DNA from: a bacterium
GTDB lineage: Bacteria; Eisenbacteria; RBG-16-71-46; CAIMUX01
Assembly: GCA_030431975.1 (NCBI GenBank)
Contig: JAUIHP010000023.1
Location: 1 to 64,000 of the forward strand
DNA: 64,000 nucleotides
Reading direction: 5' to 3'
Of the stretch, positions 8,156-16,789 are shown in pieces; the first letter of the stretch is position 1; each line of letters opens with the position of its first letter. The translations under genes and the position numbers were made by a program. The notes under the pieces are model-generated. The model was not told where the DNA came from, made no database searches, and saw only the letters and a program-made list of their open reading frames with translations.

Positions 8156-9144
8156 GACGAGGTCGGCCCCAATCGCAGGCAGTCGTGAAGGTGGACGACT
8201 CCGACCGGCCGATCTTCGTCATCGACCACGACCAGGGCCGTGATCGGTCCCGGCGCGTTCGTCTCCATGGCTGCGACGGCCTGGGCGACCAGCGCATCGC
8301 CCGCAATGGTCCTGGGGTTTGTCGTCATGACCTCGTGAACCTTCAGGTCGTCGATCGATCCATGGGCATGGATGACCCGCCGGATGTCTCCGTCGGTCAG
8401 AATGCCGACGAGCTTGCCGTCCGCGTCGACAACCGTCGTCATCCCGAGGCGCTTCTCGACCATTTCGACGACGGCTTCGCGAATCGGCAGCGTCATGGGG
8501 ACTCGCGGCAACTCCCGGTCCCGGTGCATCAGCGCCTCGACCCGGCTCGTGGCCTGATGTCCGATCAATCCTCCCGGGTGAAGGAAGGACAACTCTTCCT
8601 CGCTCAGTCCGCGCGCGGTGTAGGCACACGCCACCCAGAGATCGCCCAACACCTGAAAGACGGTCGTCGAAGTCGATGGAACGAGGCGCAGCGGACCGGC
8701 CTCTTCCAACGGGCCGACGTTCACCGCCAGGTCGGCATCACGGGCCAGTGTGGAACCCGCGTCGGCGACGACGGCGACCACCGGCACGCCCATCCGACGG
8801 AAACGCGGAGCCAGTCCGATGAGTTCCTGACTCTCCCCGCTCTTGCTGAAAAAGATGGCGAGATCGGCCGGGCCGACCAGCCCGAGGTCGCCATGTACGG
8901 CTTCGGTCGGATGGAGAAAAACCGCCGGCGTTCCGGTGGAACGGAAGGAGGCCGCGATCCGTTGGGCGACGTGGCCGGACTTGCCGACTCCCAAGACGAC
9001 GACTCGCCCACGACACCCGACGATTCGTTCAATGACTTCACTGAATGGCGGCGAATCGATGACCGGACGAAGCGATCCCACGCCCTCGAGTTCGCGGGCC
9101 AGAACGTCCCGCGCCACTCCGAGAAGATCCGACGTCGGCTTCAC
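8152..9144 (-). CDS. kdsD: arabinose-5-phosphate isomerase (SIS plus two CBS domains)
   Basis: 330 residues from the GTG at 9144, overlapping the kdsA stop (GTGA). This start aligns with the family N-terminus, though GGAGG abuts the codon; an in-frame ATG at 9180 is the alternative. The SIS domain spans about 40-175 with VLGVGKSGHVAQRIA and FFSKSGESQE, and the family block FLHPGGLIGHQ follows. Two CBS domains occupy about 205-330. The enzyme converts ribulose 5-phosphate to arabinose 5-phosphate, the precursor used by KdsA encoded immediately upstream. Confidence 0.93.
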   Translation of the reverse strand: MKPTSDLLGVARDVLARELEGVGSLRPVIDSPPFSEVIERIVGCRGRVVVLGVGKSGHVAQRIAASFRSTGTPAVFLHPTEAVHGDLGLVGPADLAIFFSKSGESQELIGLAPRFRRMGVPVVAVVADAGSTLARDADLAVNVGPLEEAGPLRLVPSTSTTVFQVLGDLWVACAYTARGLSEEELSFLHPGGLIGHQATSRVEALMHRDRELPRVPMTLPIREAVVEMVEKRLGMTTVVDADGKLVGILTDGDIRRVIHAHGSIDDLKVHEVMTTNPRTIAGDALVAQAVAAMETNAPGPITALVVVDDEDRPVGVVHLHDCLRLGPTSS

Positions 9145-9995
9145 CCTCCGGCCTCTTCCACCGGATCGGGACGCGACCATTTGGCCTGCAGCGCCTTCCA
9201 CTCCCGAAGCTCTTCCAGCAGCGGCCGCATCGCCGCCAGTGGCAGCTGGGTCGTGGCATCACTCTGCGCCTTGGATGGATCGGGGTGCGTTTCGATGAAG
9301 AGCCCGTCGGCGCCGGCGCCCAAAGCGGCGCGGGCCAGAGTGAGCGCGTACTTGCGGTCTCCCCCAACTCCGGGGTGCTGCAGCGAATGGGTAACGTCGA
9401 AGACGACGGTCGCACCCGTCTCACGCATGTCCCGAAATCCGCGCATGTCGACGACCAGATCGTTGTGACCGAAAGTCGTGCCTCGCTCCGTGAGCCAGAC
9501 TTCCCCACCCGGTCGGTGATGCCGAAGCTTGCCCACGATGTGGCGCGTATCACCGGGCGCGAGAAACTGTCCCTTCTTTACGTTGACGGCTTTCCCGGTT
9601 TCGACCGCGGCCACGAGCAGGTCGGTCTGCCGGCAGAGAAAAGCCGGAATCTGCAGAACATCCAGAACCTGTCCCGCCGCCGGGACCTCCTCTGGAGTGT
9701 GGACGTCGGAAAGAATGGGCAGACCCGTAGCTTCCCGAACTCGGGCCAACGCAGCCAAACCCTCGGTCTGACCGGGACCGACGTAGGAGTTGATCGAGGT
9801 TCGGTTGGCTTTCTGGTAGCTGGCTTTGAAGAGGATTTCGATGTCGAGAGCGCGGCCGATTTCTTTCATCGTCCCGGCGATCTCGTGCAACATCTCGTCC
9901 GACTCGATGACGCACGGACCGGCAATGACAAAGAGCTGGTCCGGACTGAGTTCTTTCCCCAGGTACTGAACGCTTCGCGCACCGGACTCAGGCAT
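9141..9995 (-). CDS. kdsA: 3-deoxy-8-phosphooctulonate (Kdo-8-P) synthase
   Basis: 284 residues from the ATG at 9995, which overlaps the pyrG end. The enzyme condenses arabinose 5-phosphate with phosphoenolpyruvate. Diagnostic blocks are FVIAGPCVIES, KASYQKANRTS (active-site loop), LSDVHTPEEVPAAG, LQIPAFLCRQTDLL, NVKKGQFLAP and FDVTHSLQHPG. The Cys in FLCRQTD is a conserved Kdo-8-P synthase position. Length matches the family. No kdsC phosphatase gene is adjacent. Confidence 0.96.
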   Translation of the reverse strand: MPESGARSVQYLGKELSPDQLFVIAGPCVIESDEMLHEIAGTMKEIGRALDIEILFKASYQKANRTSINSYVGPGQTEGLAALARVREATGLPILSDVHTPEEVPAAGQVLDVLQIPAFLCRQTDLLVAAVETGKAVNVKKGQFLAPGDTRHIVGKLRHHRPGGEVWLTERGTTFGHNDLVVDMRGFRDMRETGATVVFDVTHSLQHPGVGGDRKYALTLARAALGAGADGLFIETHPDPSKAQSDATTQLPLAAMRPLLEELREWKALQAKWSRPDPVEEAGG

Positions 9996-11712
9996 GTGTG
10001 GTCCTACCCGCGCCGGCTTCCTCATCCGACGCCGAGCTGTCCTTGGACTTCTCGCTGACGGCGGGCGAGTCGTGACCTTGCCGTTCACCGGCACCGACGC
10101 GCCCCGTTCGGTGGACGATGGCTGCAGCGACGAACGAACGGAAGAGCGGATGTGGCCGGTCCGGCCGCGACTTCAGTTCCGGATGGAACTGGACGGCAAC
10201 GAACCACGGATGGTCGCTGAGCTCCAGAATCTCGACGAGACCGTTGTCGGGGCAGATCCCGGTGAAGCGGACACCCGCTTCCTCGAACGGCTGCCGGTAG
10301 GAGTCATTGAACTCCCAGCGGTGACGGTGACGTTCCCGAATGCGTTCGTCGCCGTAGGCTTCCCGGGCCCGACTCCCCGCCGCCAGATCGCACGGGTACG
10401 AACCCAGACGCATCGTTCCGCCTTTGAGATGAGTCTTGAGCTGGTCCGGCATGAGATCGATGACCGGATGAGGAGTCTCCACGTTGAACTCGGTCGAGTC
10501 TGCGTGTTCCAGATGACAAAGGTTCCGCGCGATCTCGATGGAGGCGCAGTGAAGACCAAGGCAGATTCCGAAAAACGGAAGTCCGCTTTCCCGGGCAAAG
10601 CGAATGGCCTGGATCATCCCTTCGATTCCGCGTTCTCCGAAACCGCCCGGAACGAGCAGACCGTCGACGTGCTCGAGCACTTCCTGCGGTGATTTCGTTT
10701 CGAACTCGGTCGACTCGATCCACTTCACTTCGATCTGAACGCCGTTGGCGGCCCCGGCATGAACAAAGGACTCGAGGATGCTCTTGTAGGCGTCCTGAAG
10801 ATGGGTGTACTTCCCGCACATCGCGATGCACACCTTTTCCTTCGGCTCGAGGATGTCCCGAACCGTCGATTCCCATCGTGTCAGGTCGAGAGGCTTGTCC
10901 CCTTGAAGTCCGAGCGCCTCGATGACCAACGCATCGAGTCCGCCTCGATGGACGATGAGAGGAACTTCATAGATGGACCGAACGTCGGGAGCGGAAATGA
11001 CCGCGTTGTTGGGTACGTTGCAGAAGAGCGCGATCTTGTTGCGCACTTCCTGCGGGATAGGCGTGTCACTGCGACAGATGAGAACGTCCGGCTGGATACC
11101 GATCTCACGGAGCCCTTTCACCGAGTGCTGGGTCGGTTTCGTCTTCAGCTCTTTGGCGGCGCGAACCAACGGCACCAGGGTGACGTGAATGAAGAACGTC
11201 TTCCGGGCGCCGACTTCCAGACGGAGCTGACGAATGGCTTCGAGAAACGGAAGCGATTCGATGTCGCCGACGGTCCCGCCGATCTCGATGATGGAGACGT
11301 CGGCGTCGGACTCCTCCGCCGTTTCGACCATGCGGCGCTTGATCTCGTCGGTAACGTGCGGGATGACCTGGACGGTCTTGCCCAAGTAGTCCCCGCGGCG
11401 CTCGCGGGTAATGATGGTGTCGTAGATCTGGCCTGCAGAAACGCTGTTGCGCCGCCCCAAGGTCACGTCCGTGAAGCGCTCGTAGTGACCGAGGTCAAGG
11501 TCGGTCTCCGCCCCGTCGTCGGTAACGAAGACTTCTCCGTGCTGAAAGGGAGACATCGTTCCCGGATCGACGTTGAGGTACGGGTCGAGCTTCTGCAGCG
11601 TCACCTTGTAGCCACGCTCTTTGAGCAGGAGCCCCAGGGACGCGGCGGCGATTCCCTTGCCCAAAGAAGAGACGACACCGCCGGTGACGAAAACGAAATT
11701 CGGTTGTTTCAT
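9988..11712 (-). CDS. pyrG: CTP synthase, glutamine-hydrolysing
   Basis: 574 residues. The synthetase domain (1-270) opens with FVFVTGGVVSSLGKG; the class I amidotransferase domain (about 295-530) has nucleophile Cys384 in FGICLGLH and the catalytic His510/Glu512 in QFHPEL. It makes CTP from UTP, the co-substrate of KdsB, and the pyrG-kdsA overlap couples nucleotide and Kdo supply. About 35 charged residues (SEKSKDSSASDEE) extend past the normal C-terminus. The usual Met-Gln after the nucleophile loop is Leu-His here. Confidence 0.97.
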   Translation of the reverse strand: MKQPNFVFVTGGVVSSLGKGIAAASLGLLLKERGYKVTLQKLDPYLNVDPGTMSPFQHGEVFVTDDGAETDLDLGHYERFTDVTLGRRNSVSAGQIYDTIITRERRGDYLGKTVQVIPHVTDEIKRRMVETAEESDADVSIIEIGGTVGDIESLPFLEAIRQLRLEVGARKTFFIHVTLVPLVRAAKELKTKPTQHSVKGLREIGIQPDVLICRSDTPIPQEVRNKIALFCNVPNNAVISAPDVRSIYEVPLIVHRGGLDALVIEALGLQGDKPLDLTRWESTVRDILEPKEKVCIAMCGKYTHLQDAYKSILESFVHAGAANGVQIEVKWIESTEFETKSPQEVLEHVDGLLVPGGFGERGIEGMIQAIRFARESGLPFFGICLGLHCASIEIARNLCHLEHADSTEFNVETPHPVIDLMPDQLKTHLKGGTMRLGSYPCDLAAGSRAREAYGDERIRERHRHRWEFNDSYRQPFEEAGVRFTGICPDNGLVEILELSDHPWFVAVQFHPELKSRPDRPHPLFRSFVAAAIVHRTGRVGAGERQGHDSPAVSEKSKDSSASDEEAGAGRTTHA

Positions 11713-11807
11713 GATCGCGGATCCCCCGAATGGGACGGCCTACATTCCTACGCTGACAATCAGGAACGGGTCGCCGTTACCTCGCCCTGTTCGTTCTTAA
11801 CACAATC

Positions 11808-12602
11808 CTACGGGCTGGCAAGCCCGTCTGTCCCCGCACTCTCCAACGCCCCTTCGTTCGGGTACGCAAGTCGCAGTCTCTCCAGATCCTCCGGCACGTC
11901 GATCCCCGGACTCCCAGCCGTCTCGACAACCCGAACGCGAATGGGAATCCCCGATTCCAACGCTCGCAACTGCTCGAGCTTCTCCGTCTGTTCCAACGGA
12001 CTCGGATCCAGAGTGAGAAACTCACGCAAACGACCCACCGGAAATCCGTAGATCCCGACGTGGCGAAGAAACGCGACGCGGTTTCCGTCAGCGGCCTCTC
12101 CCCGAGGGTCGTACGGGATCGGAGCCCGGGAAAAGTAGAGAGCGCGGTCCTGTCTTCCGATCACGACTTTGACGACGGTCGGCCGCATCGCCTCCTCCGT
12201 CTCGCCGATCGGTTCCGCAAGCGTCCAGATCGCATCATCGTCGGCTTTCATGGCCTCGATCATCGCGGCGACCGGAGCGATCGGAAAGACCGGTTCATCG
12301 CCCTGAAGATTCACGACGAAATCGGGCGGCGTTTCGAAAGATTCCAAGACCTCGCCGATCCGGTCCGTACCCGTCCGGTGATCCGAGCGAGTCATGACGA
12401 CACGAGCGCCGAAGCCTTCCGCCGTGCGACGAATGCGATCGTCGTCGGAGGCGATAAGGACGTCGTCGACGCCGTGGATCTGCAAGGCGCGTCGATGAAC
12501 CCACTCGAGGACCGGCCGGCCGTGAATCTCGGCGAGCAGCTTTCCGGGAAAGCGGGAGGCTTCGTAGCGGGCGGGAATGACGATGACGACACGGGAATCC
12601 AT
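11808..12602 (-). CDS. kdsB: 3-deoxy-manno-octulosonate cytidylyltransferase
   Basis: 264 residues. The N-terminal nucleotide loop VVIVIPARYEASRFPGK (5-21), VNLQGDEP near 97-104 and HVGIYGF are hallmarks of CMP-Kdo synthetase. It activates Kdo with CTP for transfer to lipid A. A perfect 7-bp inverted repeat (ACGGGCT/AGCCCGT, 11810-11827) covers its last codons and stop; no T-run follows, so I do not call it a terminator. pyrG follows 95 bp downstream. Confidence 0.96.
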   Translation of the reverse strand: MDSRVVIVIPARYEASRFPGKLLAEIHGRPVLEWVHRRALQIHGVDDVLIASDDDRIRRTAEGFGARVVMTRSDHRTGTDRIGEVLESFETPPDFVVNLQGDEPVFPIAPVAAMIEAMKADDDAIWTLAEPIGETEEAMRPTVVKVVIGRQDRALYFSRAPIPYDPRGEAADGNRVAFLRHVGIYGFPVGRLREFLTLDPSPLEQTEKLEQLRALESGIPIRVRVVETAGSPGIDVPEDLERLRLAYPNEGALESAGTDGLASP

Positions 12603-12708
12603 CTACACCAGGTCCAGTGGGGTTCACCCAGGTCCGAACGACAAAAAGAGAGAAGGGCGCCAGCCCGGTGGACCGTCGCCCTTCACTTGGAATCTATGTC
12701 AGGAGCCC

Positions 12709-12972
12709 TTAGGCACTCTCGGCCGGCTCCACGCGGACGGCCTTCTTTCGCTTGCCGACCCGCTCGAAGACGACGTGGCCGTCGACCAGGGAAAAGAGGG
12801 TGTCGTCCTTCCCCTTCTTGACGTTCCGGCCCGGATGCACGGCCGTACCGCGCTGGCGGATGAGGATCGTGCCGGCCGTGACCCACTCGCCGCCGAACCG
12901 CTTGATGCCGAGACGCTGGCCCGGAGAGTTCCGGCCGTTCCGCGTACTACCTACACCTTTCTTATGAGCCAT
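12709..12972 (-). CDS. rpmA: 50S ribosomal protein L27
   Basis: 87 residues from the ATG at 12972: [31 protein letters not shown] is nearly canonical, with the conserved [11 protein letters not shown] block. L27 sits near the peptidyl-transferase centre. The N-terminus has no cleavable extension as in Firmicutes. It follows rplU by 34 bp, the usual gene pair. Some 106 bp separate it from kdsB and hold nothing recognisable. Confidence 0.97.
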   Translation of the reverse strand: MAHKKGVGSTRNGRNSPGQRLGIKRFGGEWVTAGTILIRQRGTAVHPGRNVKKGKDDTLFSLVDGHVVFERVGKRKKAVRVEPAESA

Positions 12973-13006
12973 TTGAGATAGGTCTCCCTTTTCGCCTGTT
13001 CTCGGA

Positions 13007-13318
13007 TTAGCCCGTGATGGACTTGATCCGAACCTCGGTGTAGTCCTGACGGTGGCCGTTCTTCCGGCGATAATCCTTGCGCCGCTTGAACTTGCCGACG
13101 ATGACCTTCTTGCCGCGACCATGGGAGACGAGTTCCGCCTCGACCTTGGCATTGGCAACGACCGGGCATCCGACGGTGGCATTGGTCCCGTCGTGCAGGA
13201 AAAGGACCCGATCGAGGGTCACGGTATCCCCGGGCTCGCCCGCAGTCTTGCTCAACTGGACCACCTGGTCCGGCGTAACCCGGTACTGAAAACCCTGGTG
13301 TTCGACGATGGCGTACAC
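13007..13318 (-). CDS. rplU: 50S ribosomal protein L21
   Basis: 103 residues, starting at a GTG (13318) with CGGAGGTGGAGC upstream. [14 protein letters not shown] at the start and the C-terminal [21 protein letters not shown] identify L21, which binds 23S rRNA. Upstream, a T-rich stretch on the minus strand (around 13335-13350) precedes the ribosome site; an autoregulatory leader is possible but not clear. Confidence 0.97.
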   Translation of the reverse strand: MYAIVEHQGFQYRVTPDQVVQLSKTAGEPGDTVTLDRVLFLHDGTNATVGCPVVANAKVEAELVSHGRGKKVIVGKFKRRKDYRRKNGHRQDYTEVRIKSITG

Positions 13319-13410
13319 GCTCCACCTCCGAGTGGAAAAATCCTACAAAAGAGGGAGGTTACCGATACGGGTCAGGTTCGTCAAGCCAGGAAAGCGAGAT
13401 GAATGGAATG

Positions 13411-13434
13411 GGCGGGACTCGCTCAAGTCCCGCC
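13411..13434 (-). terminator. hairpin after the Cys-rich secreted gene
   Basis: A perfect 9-bp stem (GGCGGGACT at 13411-13419, AGTCCCGCC at 13426-13434, 6-base loop) lies 17 bp past the stop codon of the Cys-rich gene. The following minus-strand bases CATTCCATTC are only weakly T-rich. The position between two transcripts fits a terminator. Confidence 0.5.
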
Positions 13435-13450
13435 ACATTGTGAAGGATCT

Positions 13451-13951
13451 CTAGCGGTAGCGAGCTTTGATCGTTCCCCAGGTTTCTTCGGAAACAGGTG
13501 TTGTCTCACAGGGGTTCGGATCACACGGGACGTCATACCCCAGGTAGGTTCCACCCACACCTTCGCATGCAGACTCGTAGGGAATCGGCTCGCATGACCC
13601 GTCATCGAAACAACACGCGCCACCGGGCCAGCACAGATTCGGGTCACAGTCGGTCCCTTCTCCCTGCCAATTCCCGAACGTCACCGCACAGACGTAGGCG
13701 GTCGTCAGCGTACAGTCACCCTCCTCATCGCAGCACGCCCCGAAGGGCTCGCACGGATAAGGATCGCAGGGCACGTCGTCTCCCAGGTACCAGCCGCCCT
13801 CCTGATCACATTCCTCGGGCGTGAAGTCCGTCACGCAGGCACCCGTCACGAAACAACAGGCACCGTATTCCTCACCCGCAAATCCGGGCTCAGAGGCCCA
13901 GACCCCAGCCAGGAACGCGATCCCAACGGCTCCCAGTAGCTTCTGAATCAT
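13451..13951 (-). CDS. secreted Cys-rich repeat protein with WG-K-R tail
   Basis: 166 residues. A signal peptide (about 1-25, ending near PGFAG) precedes three modules of roughly 40-45 residues. Each begins Gly-Ala-Cys-Cys, has a mid-module Cys, and ends with a CDP-N/Y-x-C type turn (positions about 30-70, 71-108, 109-150). Six Cys per module suggest disulfide-bonded exported domains. The C-terminus PVSEETWGTIKARYR closely resembles that of the protein at 43338-44234. GACC-type modules are known from Planctomycetes and FCB-group surface proteins with no assigned function. It stands alone between rplU and the RNase G gene. Confidence 0.7.
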   Translation of the reverse strand: MIQKLLGAVGIAFLAGVWASEPGFAGEEYGACCFVTGACVTDFTPEECDQEGGWYLGDDVPCDPYPCEPFGACCDEEGDCTLTTAYVCAVTFGNWQGEGTDCDPNLCWPGGACCFDDGSCEPIPYESACEGVGGTYLGYDVPCDPNPCETTPVSEETWGTIKARYR

Positions 13952-13976
13952 ACTTCTTTTCTCCCGTCTGAACGCC

Positions 13977-13998
13977 GGCCTGACTCGAAAGTCAGGCC
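13977..13998. terminator. strong hairpin between RNase G and the Cys-rich gene
   Basis: A perfect 9-bp stem, GGCCTGACT/AGTCAGGCC, with a CGAA tetraloop lies 26 bp upstream of the Cys-rich gene start and about 150 bp past the RNase G stop. No T-run follows on either strand. It could be a terminator, an RNA-stability element or an operator in the Cys-rich gene's leader. Confidence 0.4.
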
Positions 13999-14144
13999 AT
14001 CCGGTTCAAACGTCGGTCAGACTGAGAGGGCCGGAGGTAGGGAATCCGGGTCGCCGCCGCTTGAAGCTTCGATGTGATACAAGAAGATTAGCAAATCCCC
14101 TCATCACGAAGCCACGAAAGCCGTAGCGGAGCCCTGCAGGCACG

Positions 14145-15674
14145 TCAGGGCAGGTACTCTTCCGTAACTTCCTTCCGAAGTCTCGGGAAGAAGATTCGCA
14201 GGCCGTCCCGCGTCATCCGGGGATCTTCCCGAATGTCGACCCGCAGCTTGAACTTCTTCTCGAGGTCTTCGATGAAGGCCGCCCGCTCGAAGAGGAACGT
14301 GGCCACCGCGGGGTGCACCCGAACCTGGATCATGTTCTCTTTCGACTTGGCCCCGATTCGGCGGATGACCCGCTCGGTCTTGAGAGCCACGGTCTTCAGG
14401 GAGAGGATCTGGCCGCTTCCGTCGCAGCAGGGACAGCGATCGGTGAAGTAGTGGAACAGCGACTCACGTTCCCGCTGCCGGGTCATCTCGATGAGACCCA
14501 AGTCGGAGATCGGGAAGATCTTCGTCCGGGCGCGGTCTTTGCGCAAAGCCGCCCGGAAGGTCTCCAGGACGGACTTCTTGTTCTGCTCTTCTTCCATGTC
14601 GATGAAGTCACAAACAACAATGCCCCCGAGATCTCGGAGGCGAAGCTGGCGGGCGATTTCCTCGGCGGCTTCCAGGTTGGTCTTGTGGATCGTGTCTTCC
14701 TGGCTCTTCTTGCCGGTGAAGCGGCCGGTGTTCACGTCGATCACGACCATGGCCTCGGCCTGATCGATGATCAGGTAGCCCCCCTTCTTCAACCAGACCT
14801 TGCGATCGAGGGTCTTCTGGATCTCGGCCTCGATTCCGTACTCGTCGAAGATGGGACCGTCGCCTTTGAAGAGCTTGACCCGGTTCTTGAGTTCCGGGGA
14901 GAACACCTTCAGATAGTTCACGATCTGTTTGTAGTGAACGCGGGAGTCGATGGTGAGGCGATCGACGTCTTCATTGAAGAGGTCGCGGATCATCCCGGTC
15001 ATCATTTCCATGTCGCGATGAATGATCGCGGGAGCTTCTGAAGACGCGGAGGTCTCTTCGATCTCTTTCCAAAGCCCGACCAGGAACTCGACGTCGGCCT
15101 CCAGCTCTTTGCGGGTCCGGCCCTCGGCGGCGGTCCGGCAGATGAGCCCGGCGTGGTTCGGACGAAGTTCGGTCAGAATCTGCTTGAGGCGGGTCCGCTC
15201 GTCCCGGTCGACGATCTTGCGGGAGACCCCGGCATGCTTGAGCCCCGGCATGAGGACCAGGTAGCGCCCGGGCAGCGACAGACGGCAGGTGACCTTGGGC
15301 CCTTTCGTCCCGATCGGTTCCTTGATCACCTGGATCATGACGTCCTGACCCTTTTTCAGGTGATCCTGGATGTTGAGGTCCGCCTTGCCGCGACGACCTC
15401 CCCCACCACTTCCTTCATCGATGTCGAAGCCGTCAAAGTCGATGATCGACTCGAGCAGATCGGAGGAGTGGAGAAACGCGGTCCGGGACAGACCGACGTC
15501 CAAGAACGCTGCCTGGATTCCGGGCAGCACCGCGTTGACTCGTCCCTTGTAGACGTCCCCGACCAGACGACGCTCTTCCTCGCGCTCGACGAAGAGCTCC
15601 ACCAGCTTGGCATCTTCCAACACCGCGATCCGTGTTTCGCTGGGATCGGCGTTGATCACAATCTCTTTGTACAT
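14145..15674 (-). CDS. rng: ribonuclease E/G family protein
   Basis: 509 residues, the length of RNase G rather than the longer RNase E. An S1 domain covers about 38-125 with an acidic/Gly insert. The catalytic DNase-I-like core holds VVIDVNTGRFTG and VVCDFIDME, which carry the two metal-binding Asp residues, and the zinc-link CPCCDGSGQ follows. The enzyme cleaves single-stranded A/U-rich RNA and matures 16S rRNA 5' ends. The 269 bp between it and comF contain short GC hairpins (for example CCCGAC/GTCGGG, 15884-15900) but no gene. Confidence 0.94.
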   Translation of the reverse strand: MYKEIVINADPSETRIAVLEDAKLVELFVEREEERRLVGDVYKGRVNAVLPGIQAAFLDVGLSRTAFLHSSDLLESIIDFDGFDIDEGSGGGGRRGKADLNIQDHLKKGQDVMIQVIKEPIGTKGPKVTCRLSLPGRYLVLMPGLKHAGVSRKIVDRDERTRLKQILTELRPNHAGLICRTAAEGRTRKELEADVEFLVGLWKEIEETSASSEAPAIIHRDMEMMTGMIRDLFNEDVDRLTIDSRVHYKQIVNYLKVFSPELKNRVKLFKGDGPIFDEYGIEAEIQKTLDRKVWLKKGGYLIIDQAEAMVVIDVNTGRFTGKKSQEDTIHKTNLEAAEEIARQLRLRDLGGIVVCDFIDMEEEQNKKSVLETFRAALRKDRARTKIFPISDLGLIEMTRQRERESLFHYFTDRCPCCDGSGQILSLKTVALKTERVIRRIGAKSKENMIQVRVHPAVATFLFERAAFIEDLEKKFKLRVDIREDPRMTRDGLRIFFPRLRKEVTEEYLP

Positions 15675-15943
15675 AGCCCCATCTTCATCCGGACCTTCCC
15701 GGTCCGGGCCACTGAGGGTCAGAAAACACGCGCCTCCCGCGCGATCGTCGGTACGCGCAACGGGGCCGGGTCGCAGCTTGACGCCGCAACCCTACCGAGG
15801 GGTCGCACCGGATTTCAGAGGAGTACGTTAGCAGGTCGCCCGGATCGCCGAAACTCGTGAGTTCAAAGGAAGTTCCGCCCGGTCCCGACTCGGGGTCGGG
15901 CTCCGGGTAGGGAGTCCGGTCCGCTTCCGGTTCGGCTCGAGAC

Positions 15944-16789
15944 TCAGTCCGAGTTGCGACCCAATTCGGCGGAGGCCAGGACGAGCCCCGAGATCCTTCG
16001 AATGCCGGCGCCCCGCAGCGCTCGCGCGGCCTCGGCCAGGGTCGACCCGGTCGTAAGCACGTCGTCGATAAGAATGACGGCCGGGGAAGCATCCCGGTGA
16101 TGGTGGATGTCCGGACCCGGAGACATCGCTCCCTGTAGGCGCTCCTGTCTCTCCCCGGCCCCCAGGCCCCGCAGCGGACCGTGATAGTCATGACGCTCCA
16201 GGAGCCTCGGACGCCACTCTCCCCCGAACGACTTCGCCGCCCAGCGCGCCAGAACCTCCGGCGGGTTGAAACCCCGTTCCCGAAGTCGAACCGAGGCGGC
16301 CGGAATCGGCGCCAGCAGCAACCCGGACATTGGATCCACCTCTCTCATCACCCTGCCCATGACGCCCTGAACCACCTCCCGGACAACGCGATCCGGGTCC
16401 TCCTTGAAGTGAAGGATGACATTCCGCCACGGAGGCTCGTAGGGCAGCAAGGCCGTCACGACCAGAGGATCACCATCCCGGACATCGACGGTCCGACGGA
16501 CCGGCGACGGGAGTACGGCGATGGCGGCCGAGCACACGTCGCAAAGCCGCGGCCGGTCGACTCGAATCAGGCATCCCGGACATTGGAGAGGCTCGAAAAG
16601 CTGGCGGGTCCCGGCGACGAGTTGGTGAGTCCCATCGGCGAGTTGGTGAGTCGCGGCGGCGAGTTGGCGGAGCCACCCAAGACCGTGAGGGGCCCCTGGA
16701 CGGGCCTCGTGACGGGCCTCGGAACGGACCTCGGGACGGGCTCCCGGCCCGACGCCCGGATCGGTGTCGGGATCCAGAGCCGGGTTCAC
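15944..16789 (-). CDS. ComF-family phosphoribosyltransferase with repeat-rich N-terminus
   Basis: 281 residues from a GTG at 16789 overlapping the aroE stop (GTGA). A CxxC zinc pair (CPGC and CDVC, near residues 66-85) precedes the PRTase fold; the PRPP loop VILIDDVLTTGSTLAEA is near 250-266. ComF proteins act in DNA uptake or an unknown nucleotide step. Residues 1-62 are repeat-derived: Asp/Pro and Arg/Glu/Ala-rich runs, then three variants of (A/G)T(H/R)QL, coded by imperfect repeats at about 16600-16760. Family members normally begin close to the zinc motif. Confidence 0.85.
   Translation of the reverse strand: MNPALDPDTDPGVGPGARPEVRSEARHEARPGAPHGLGWLRQLAAATHQLADGTHQLVAGTRQLFEPLQCPGCLIRVDRPRLCDVCSAAIAVLPSPVRRTVDVRDGDPLVVTALLPYEPPWRNVILHFKEDPDRVVREVVQGVMGRVMREVDPMSGLLLAPIPAASVRLRERGFNPPEVLARWAAKSFGGEWRPRLLERHDYHGPLRGLGAGERQERLQGAMSPGPDIHHHRDASPAVILIDDVLTTGSTLAEAARALRGAGIRRISGLVLASAELGRNSD

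Noticed and set aside
7996-9468. 490-residue plus-strand frame
   Set aside because: It lies antisense to kdsD and the acyltransferase gene, which have clear families; the length is an effect of GC-rich codon bias.
11810-11827. Intrinsic terminator at the end of kdsB
   Set aside because: The stem is perfect, but it is inside the coding end and is followed by AGGATTGTG with no T-run; pyrG follows closely.
10759-12051. 430-residue plus-strand frame
   Set aside because: Antisense to pyrG and kdsB, without any recognised motif or ribosome site.
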